In this document: one piece after another, positions 58,701-64,000 of the stretch
Layout of the letters: every line of letters starts with the position of its first letter
How positions within the stretch are numbered: the stretch's first letter is position 1
From: Hexactinellida sp. DTS-2022
Lineage: Eukaryota; Porifera; Hexactinellida
DNA length: 64,000 nt
Assembly: GCA_028753945.1 (NCBI GenBank)
Contig: JAPNXP010000001.1
Coordinates: 14,374,501-14,438,500, forward strand
Direction: 5' to 3'
The notes under the pieces: generated by a model
What the model saw: the letters and a program-made list of their open reading frames with translations, nothing else
What the model was told of the DNA's origin: nothing
Database searches by the model: none
Made by a program: the position numbers and the translations under genes

Positions 58701-59165
58701 AATAATACCACTTCATTGAGGGAAATACGATTATATAATTTACCATCAGTCGGAATGAATAGCTGTACCAGCATCTTATTCCCAATTCAATCTTGTTATC
58801 ATCTGGTATCACTATCGCTGGCTGCTATTCCATTCACCTCAGATGATATCAGCTGCTGGGACACTGCTATCCCCTATCTTCAGTCTCTTGTGGAATTGAG
58901 TCTCCTTGATATCCCCTTGCAGGACACAGGACTAATGGAACTGTGCAAGAGTCTGTACAAACACCCAGCTATTCGTAGCTTATGGATCCTCCTTTGCGAA
59001 CTAACTTCCGACTCGTGTGAGCCTATTTTCATGCTTATTCACACGCTCCCGTATCTACGCCGACTGAAGTTATACAAGTCTGAGCTCTCTCTCCCCGATC
59101 CCAGCCCGATACAGCTACTCCAGCAAACAGCAGAGCTATTCTCTGTTGAAGTGAGGTTGAGTTAA
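55761..59165 (+). CDS. NLR receptor 2: tandem DED-like, NACHT, LRR
   Basis: 1134-aa paralogue of NLR1. An in-frame ATG at 55740 exists, but it lies inside the predicted acceptor TTCTTTTACAG, and residue 8 of that frame (ATG at 55761) aligns exactly with the NLR1 start, so I choose 55761. Domain order is the same: two DED-like folds (about 10-82 and 105-178), Walker A GNPGSGKT, Walker B LLIIVDGVDEF, LLVTSRPGAW, winged-helix FAHLTLQEYIAA, then about 12 LRRs (from about 58135). By eye about 64% identity to NLR1 in the first DED-like fold, about 95% over the NACHT region and about 84% in the C-terminal half. Predicted cytosolic immune or danger sensor. Frame intact, no internal intron. Confidence 0.92.
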   Translation: MAKARIQEMKYMNELAKSLTHENIRTLQEILGIPSAIIEQTGTKPIDFLNSLKFKFGAFDLHKFIEALQTIERPDLIPLASNISWNKTSDAHRSANTEDPQSAKSLVNLLRSEVESTQWKIIVSTGLGKDVSTEIEFDTAFQLCIEGGLISTNMEDLCEVMEAVDRKDLATKIKKYSPIFKNMNETEFQSKMMEESQSNEIEDKEDWVKRLREYTIQQNVNVYIHFDDEESTKLESVYTPLTIVEEEIMRVKENEETSLNEIAFLRSMNQKDKALKVVEFISIISQRDPTEPKVFCLIGNPGSGKTFLCKYLALQYGNGTHTNFSYVISIQCRSEEWHGLEKSRQDAENEIDQEFIQKWFSYAMPMGIKWSKSLAKHLTKTGGERLLIIVDGVDEFIKDVPFKTTLLYFLLQKRVLNRATLLVTSRPGAWNDIREEHGQALSVDSSFQVLGFSPPDRDCYFEKRISTVDKLRDTKELFFRHDEINQLSLVPVNASLFSSLFNATNNILSQTLTQLYSALIVYIIRRQLHRMGLKRLTRVERMAQFHPSIQACIDCIGKEAYEGIFHRELSCREEDVSIRVDSRDHKTERLGIMQVQVKVLKLGQKVNVWTFAHLTLQEYIAAVHLSNKTWTVGCIIVRFIVSSEEVFAMYRMVVRFLSGLLSNRAACLMPIICGNIIPDTMPLIGIPMVHQLGYLSNIIGVSDWSQFTQVYLLICTLIVETNSRLMEEYFECFLNSLPEHVNFIFAKSIAPNEFHCFLQSLNYFTLIEVLYIRTSLIIPIQFSLLLHQLSSCSLHYLAIEFLGKDTETIQSYTSLLFSADTPINYKISISLFQCDLTESLHSNPLSLTTSNTLIGSIMLFQSEISNEMLTHLTNQFASIENLSYEPKSDDSDWSILLPLISNNRAIKGLTISDSESYLPETTDILSGLSSLEELYWRNEDPYAALPNLQTNNSLSSLALIASYEPPLRENYQDLLINLIANNTTSLREIRLYNLPSVGMNSCTSILFPIQSCYHLVSLSLAAIPFTSDDISCWDTAIPYLQSLVELSLLDIPLQDTGLMELCKSLYKHPAIRSLWILLCELTSDSCEPIFMLIHTLPYLRRLKLYKSELSLPDPSPIQLLQQTAELFSVEVRLS

Positions 59166-59440
59166 GAAAATGACCTAATGTTATGAGTGATGCATCCTCC
59201 CAATCTAGTTATTCCAGTCCTGATTAACTTTATTCACGTGTATTATATATACTGACTCTATAGATATAGAAATGTATTATCTGTGCTTATATCTGTTTGA
59301 CTTAGTTAATTAATAATGTCACAGTGTATCTCAATTATCACATAGAAAAAGGGCATATAGGGATTTTATGCTCTTTAATTTATCTGTAAATTGTGAAATC
59401 TTGTACCTATATGAATTAGCGATGGTTATTATTATTATTT
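59166..59440 (+). other. NLR2 3' flank
   Basis: Probable 3' UTR. CATCCTCCCAATCTAG and AGAAAAAGGGCATATAG are shared with the NLR1 3' flank, marking the end of the duplicated block near 59300-59370. Confidence 0.5.
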
Positions 59441-59444
59441 TTTG

Positions 59445-59700
59445 TTATTTTTTGTTCGGAATTGATTTAGGAACTGGTAAGAGCTACAGACTTGAAATTT
59501 GGCAGGAGGATGGGGAATATCATTTCTAGGAAGTAGTTCTAATATGCTAGAAAAATATTAACATTGACAAAAAGGTGGCAAAACCTTTCGCCAATTAAAT
59601 TCGAGGGTTGTTAGCAGCTAGCATTCAATTAGTATAGAAGTGCATTTTAGAATAGCTCAACTGAGACTTTAATTTAATTGGTCGAGAGTAAATTAATGCA
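59445..59700 (+). repeat. Helitron-like 5' segment
   Basis: Contains GGAATTGATTTAGGAACTGG, AGACTTGAAATTTGGCAG and the CCAATTAAATTCGAGGGTTG phrase also found in the Helitron at 24958. Confidence 0.6.
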
Positions 59701-59901
59701 TCTAATCAGTTATTTGTGTTCCTCTCTAAGCAATACATTTCGACAGGAATTATGGGTCCCACAGTCTCACAGTGTTCCACAGTGTCTGCCCATACTGCTA
59801 CCTATACAGGGGCGTCGATTTGAAAGCAGATTGGCGGGCGAACATTATATGGTCTATCTCATTAGGATGAAAAGCGTCAGTATGTAATATCACAGTTAAT
59901 C

Positions 59902-60075
59902 TACAGACAACTCGTTATAACGAAATGCTTGGGACCTGTATATTCCTCGTTATATCCTTATATTCGCTAGAAGCGGATAATAACTAATGCATTTAGTGCT
60001 CTGGGGGAAATATTAATTTCGTTATAAGCTGGTATTTCGTTATATCCGACTTGGTTATTACTGAAGTTCACTGTT
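59902..60075. mobile_element. pogo-type MITE, GTTATAACG family
   Basis: Ends TACAGACAACTCGTTATAAC and GAAGTTCACTGTTA; the inner phrase GCTTGGGACCTGTA is shared with 596-773. Confidence 0.7.
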
Positions 60076-60365
60076 AAACTAAGTATACATGGATTTCATA
60101 GACGAGCGAGCGCAAAATTTTTTGGGTGAAGAGGATTTTCAAAAATCATTGAATATTACAAAATAATTTTAAGACAACAATATTTTACGGATTTAGGGGA
60201 GATAAAAATATGATGCGCACTAAATATGGGGGATACTATCGCCCCATATATTGACATTGGGGCAAGGGCGGCGGAAGCAGGGGGGCTAGGGGGGCTATAG
60301 CCCCCATAGTTTTTGAAATAGGGGGGCTCAGCCCCCTACTTCCCTCCTCATATACATTATACTAA

Positions 60366-60958
60366 TCTATACTATTAATAGAGCAGTATCTGTGTGTGTG
60401 TGTGTCCGCAACCGATCTCAAATCGCATTTTGATTGGCCCAATTCAACCACTAATATTTATCTCTTAATATGCATTGTTGACATTCATTTTTTGAATATA
60501 TAACATATATGGAAACAAAATCATTTTGTTAAATATTTAATGCAAGTTTTTACAAACCCGGGCAACTCATCAAAAATACCACATAGACCTAAGGAAATGT
60601 GTGCCATAAAGCGTTTATGGGGCAATAAAATGTTGAGAAGAAAAACACGCCTTAATCCCGAAGTTCGCGAGCTGATAATGCCTCCAATAGAAATAATCAG
60701 AAAAGGAGACGCCTTGATCCTGAAGTTCGCGCAGCTGAAAATGGCTCAGATAGGGAGCACTAATGTAAAATACACCCGAAATGTAGTATACAAAGAAGTT
60801 TTGTAGGTGGGCTTGCGATAATGACTGATATGTATAAATTGTCAGTAATCTGTACATAGCCACCTCTTAGTATATATTCCCGCTATATAATATCCATATC
60901 AAATGTATCATGAAAATATTTCCATATTACGTCAGCAAAGCGACGGGAAATTGACTAG
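60366..60958 (+). mobile_element. Short Helitron with degraded ORF
   Basis: Starts A|TCTATACTATTAATAGAGC, a (GT)n run follows, ends TTGACTAG|T with a weak hairpin GACG/CGTC just before. The 88-codon ORF at 60540-60806 (RRKTRLNPEVRE, then KFAQLKMAQIGSTN) looks like decayed basic Rep N-terminal repeats. Confidence 0.6.
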
Positions 60959-61062
60959 TTTAAATAATACTAGTAAAGGACATTTCAGTAATTATCTGCG
61001 TTAGTGAGTGTCACCAGCCACTTGATATTCAATTTTGTATTATTTGTTGATGTTGTTTTTTC

Positions 61063-61475
61063 TAGGGCTGAAACGAATATTCGAAATGTAACGAACGAAC
61101 CTTTTTCTAAACGAACGAATATTCGAATATTCGTTCGTTTGGATGACTAAGCATTAAATCAATTTCAAGAGACAAAATACTTTGGAAAATAGGTTTTTGA
61201 TAATGTTAGAATGGTATAATAATAGTCACAAAGTGTATTATACACAAGTTAACTAATAATCAGCTAGTTTAAGTGGGAATATATATTTACAATATTTCTC
61301 AGCTATACAAAAGTCTTGTTGTTGCCCAAAATTAGTTAACGAATATCCGTTTCAATCTAATATTCGTCCAAACGAATATTCGTTTCGTAACGAATATTCG
61401 TTTGCAAACGAACGAATATTCGTTCAATCATTTCGAACGAATATTCGAATATTCGGTATATTCGTTTCAGCCCTA
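61063..61475. mobile_element. hAT MITE with AACGAATATTCG repeats
   Basis: Ends TAGGGCTGAAACGAATATTC and ATATTCGTTTCAGCCCTA, perfect 8-bp duplication GTTTTTTC (61055-61062, 61476-61483). Interior built of the palindromic CGAATATTCG. Confidence 0.92.
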
Positions 61476-62132
61476 GTTTTTTCAATACTTCATTTATTTG
61501 GAAAATGACTTAGATATATGGAAATGACTTGAAAATTTATTCAAATTAATTTATGTTGTTTTTAGAATTTATTTGACGATTTGTTATTTATTTGAATGAT
61601 CTGAGAAATTAATTGAATATTGAAATTTTGTAATATCACTTCATTCACCATGAAACTATAATATGACAAAGAAATGTCAGTCCTCGCTTTGATCTTGGAA
61701 TATTTATTATTTAAGCAATGGTAAATACATAGATATACTTAATGTAGCAAATATTTATTTTGAATACTAATTGTGATTTTGCTGCCAATCGTAAGATTTA
61801 CAATACTCATAGAGTCCTAGTCATAGAGCATATATATCGCCCAAATATTTCGATTCTCCTATTTGAATGTGCACATAGTTACACAGGTTAGCCCTCCTAG
61901 TTTTTATTAGCTTCCGCCGCCACTGCATTGGGGGCAAATTTCCTCCTTGCCCCTCCGAGAAACCTATGGCCTCTCCCAAGGACCAAACTCCCAAGGACCA
62001 GGGATACTCATAACACTCTAAATAGCATTTTAACAAATAGAGAATCTCTTTTGTGCTGGTACAAAATAGAAATTATGACAAGCATTTTATCCAGCGATTA
62101 TATAATTCATCAAAAAGCACTTACATATTATT

Positions 62133-62304
62133 ATACAGTCAGGGCTACTTATTATAAAAACTTTTTATTATGAACAAGCCCTATGATCCCAATTTAACAA
62201 CTTAGATAGGATTTGTATTAAGCTGAGTTCGCTTATTATGAAAATTCTCTATCATGAACACAATTTTGGTCCCTTGAATGTTCATAATAAAGAACCTGAC
62301 TGTA
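62133..62304. mobile_element. pogo-type MITE, TACTTATTATAAA family
   Basis: Ends TACAGTCAGGGCTACTTATT and ATAAAGAACCTGACTGTA. Confidence 0.75.
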
Positions 62305-62479
62305 TTTCCAAAGCGAATTATTAAACTATGACATCATCAGATAATGATAATGAGATGCAGCCCAGCCGTATCCCCAGATAGACTTCGTGCTGACCTGGTT
62401 AAATATATCATCCTGAATTAATACTGGCAATAAAGGCTATTAACGTGTTCAAATAGTCGCTTGACCATTATAGTATACC

Positions 62480-62655
62480 TACAGTGAACTCCCGTTATAA
62501 CGAAATCGGATATAACGAAATAGCCGCTTATACCGAATGGAGATTTCCCCAAGAGCACTAAAATGCATCAATATTACCCGCATATAACGAACATCCGGAT
62601 ATAACGAAGTAATTTACAAGTCCCAAGCGCTTCGTTATAACGAGAGTTCACTTTA
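62480..62655. mobile_element. pogo-type MITE, GTTATAACG family
   Basis: Ends TACAGTGAACTCCCGTTATA and CGTTATAACGAGAGTTCACT. Interior order is inverted relative to 596-773. Confidence 0.8.
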
Positions 62656-62773
62656 TGCTATTATGTAACGTAGAAACACAATATCGTAAATTATACCGAT
62701 TTTAAATTTAAATCTTTTCAATTCTTAAACAAATTTTCAAAAAGGATCCGCGACCGACTGACCCATTTCTATA

Positions 62774-62916
62774 TACAGTAGAATCTCTTTATTACGGACA
62801 CAATTTCAGTCCCCTTCAGAGGCTTTCAATACAAATGATATTGGTTTAATACGAATTAAGAATAAGGCGAACACATGACGGTCCCCTGGTGTTCGTACTA
62901 ACGAAGTTCTACTGTA
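62774..62916. mobile_element. pogo-type MITE, TCTCTTTATTACGG family
   Basis: Ends TACAGTAGAATCTCTTTATT and ACTAACGAAGTTCTACTGTA. Confidence 0.75.
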
Positions 62917-63179
62917 ATTGGTTAAACGTACAAGTTACCAGGAATCACTCTAAATTAATTAAGCAAGTAAACTGAACAAATCTAATTAGCTAACAAACAC
63001 ATTGAAAGTATAGTTGAACCATTTGTTGCTAGTATTCAGTGTTCTGTTTAGGAGATTATAACTAGACTACTCAAATTGAAAATGTATATAAACCAATTAG
63101 AGGTATACTTTTATAATAATACTGTTTCTATACTTTCCATTCGAATTGTTGTAAATATAATATTTTATTCATATTTTGA

Positions 63180-63261
63180 ATGGAGCAAAGGAATTTTCTA
63201 CTCTCTGTTTTTCTGTTGCTGCAACTAATGTGCACAGCTACAAATGGATTAGGACAGACAG
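63180..63261 (+). CDS. Signal-peptide first exon of a secreted or membrane protein (partial)
   Basis: ATG at 63180 opens MEQRNFLLSVFLLLQLMCTA and then TNGLGQT: a short polar start, an 11-13-residue hydrophobic core, then small residues fitting signal-peptidase cleavage near TNG. The frame meets a strong splice donor, ACAG|GTGAGA, at 63262, after which the ORF enters a pogo MITE (63295-63441), so the true coding exon should end at 63261 in phase 1. Later exons are beyond the window or not visible in the remaining 740 bp. Identity unknown. Confidence 0.55.
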
Positions 63262-63294
63262 GTGAGAATATACTTATTTTGTACAGAAATTCAG

Positions 63295-63441
63295 TACAGT
63301 GGATGCCGGTTATAAGTACATCGTCGGGAACTGCATATGGTGTTCTTATAACCAACATGTTCTTATAACACACATAAATTATATCGGATATATGGCAATC
63401 GTTTTTCCAATACAATGTTCTTAAATCCGGCATCTACTGTA
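63295..63441. mobile_element. pogo-type MITE in the predicted intron
   Basis: Ends TACAGTGGATGCCGGTTATA and AATCCGGCATCTACTGTA. Confidence 0.8.
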
Positions 63442-63599
63442 TCCGCTTTATAGTGGTTCCGATTAATATTTCTAAGTGTGAATAAGTGGCGTATAAAATT
63501 CAAATTATGGAGTGGGAAAGAATTGTAAATAGGTAGGCACTGAACTATTACGCCCTGGTGTTGATTGATATAACATTTGTTCTTGAATACTAGTTATAT

Positions 63600-63769
63600 T
63601 ACAGTATACCTCGTTAGTACGAACAACAAGGGCCTTCAAAATACGTTCGCCTTATCCGGAATTCGTTAAATATCATTTATATGAAAAGGATTTGAAGGAG
63701 ACTGAAATAGTTGTTCATTTACCCGGAATTTCGTATTAACCGTGTTCGTACTAACGAGGTTTTACTGTG
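63600..63769. mobile_element. pogo-type MITE, CCTCGTTAGTACG family
   Basis: Ends TACAGTATACCTCGTTAGTA and ACTAACGAGGTTTTACTGTG. Confidence 0.75.
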
Positions 63770-64000
63770 CGTTTGTTCTTGAATAGTTGTTGCAATTAAG
63801 CGGATTAGACTGCATTTGAAACATTATATTTGTTGCTGTGTTCTGTTTGTAATTGTTCAATCATTTAATTAATTAAGTATTTTAAGCCTATTTACATCTT
63901 ACGTTAAAACAGAGCAGATACATTATCTATGAATAAATTAACAATGTCGTATTACGCCTTTGGGTTATATAATGTCGCTGGATTCAGACAAAAAGGAACT
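63770..64000. other. End of window, nothing recognised
   Basis: AT-rich sequence without ORF, TIR or splice pattern that I can support. Confidence 0.4.

Larger units (their letters stand above)
41774..59300 (+). repeat. Tandem segmental duplication, copy B
   Basis: Direct repeat of the block starting at position 1, ending with NLR gene 2 and its 3' flank. Relative to copy A it has gained a 510-bp hAT MITE (43069-43578) and a 3.1-kb long-TIR element (49642-52751), and it lacks the hAT MITE at 5178-5532. A roughly 300-bp stretch near 43950-44095 is replaced relative to copy A 1650-1830. Confidence 0.9.
60263..61925. mobile_element. hAT element with two nested insertions
   Basis: Ends CAAGGGCGGCGGAAGC and GCTTCCGCCGCCACTG, perfect 8-bp duplication CATTGGGG (60255-60262, 61926-61933). 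1663 bp in total because a Helitron (60366-60958) and another hAT MITE (61063-61475) lie inside. No transposase seen. Confidence 0.88.
61934..63179. other. Spacer with pogo-type MITEs
   Basis: Besides the elements listed separately (62133-62304, 62480-62655, 62774-62916) I see no gene. The last 60 bp before 63180 may be a promoter or 5' UTR. Confidence 0.4.

Overview
The window looks like AT-rich nuclear DNA of an early-branching animal. A sponge is my first guess and a cnidarian is possible; no ribosomal or mitochondrial marker settles it. Reasons: an intronless animal-type cytoplasmic actin gene with CArG-like promoter boxes; two large NACHT-LRR (NLR) immune-receptor genes; and an animal-style transposon mix (hAT and pogo MITEs, Helitrons, a FLYWCH/MULE element, Ty3/Gypsy, a LINE with RNase H, an unusual reverse-transcriptase island).

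Layout. 1-14.6 kb: copy A of a tandem segmental duplication. It has a TATA-bearing leader module, candidate small non-coding exons, Gypsy remains on the minus strand, then NLR gene 1 (11074-14475). 14.6-28.5 kb: transposon graveyard, including a LINE lodged inside a Helitron helicase gene (17.5-22 kb), a short non-autonomous Helitron that keeps the start of its Rep ORF (24958-25699), and hAT MITEs. 28.57-30.05 kb: actin gene. 30.1-32.2 kb: tandem non-coding repeat with hairpin elements. 32.4-33.5 kb: two TIR elements. 33.5-35.7 kb: a GC-rich island with a broken reverse transcriptase. 37450-39573: a MULE with 9-bp target duplication. 41.77-59.3 kb: copy B of the duplication, with NLR gene 2 (55761-59165); it is interrupted by a 3.1-kb element with 978-bp near-identical inverted repeats. 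59.3-64 kb: nested hAT/Helitron/pogo elements and, at 63180, the signal-peptide first exon of a gene that runs off the window.

How it fits together. The two NLR proteins share an architecture of two death-effector-like folds, a NACHT ATPase and about 12 LRRs. Comparing them by eye, the NACHT core is nearly identical, the N-terminal folds are clearly diverged, and in the LRRs the changes sit mainly in the short beta-strand positions that face ligand, while the connecting helices are almost unchanged. That is the pattern expected of a diversifying recognition receptor and is the most interesting signal here. Both genes seem to be spliced from distant non-coding leader exons to a single large coding exon whose acceptor lies 5-6 nt before the ATG. 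All identities quoted are by-eye estimates.
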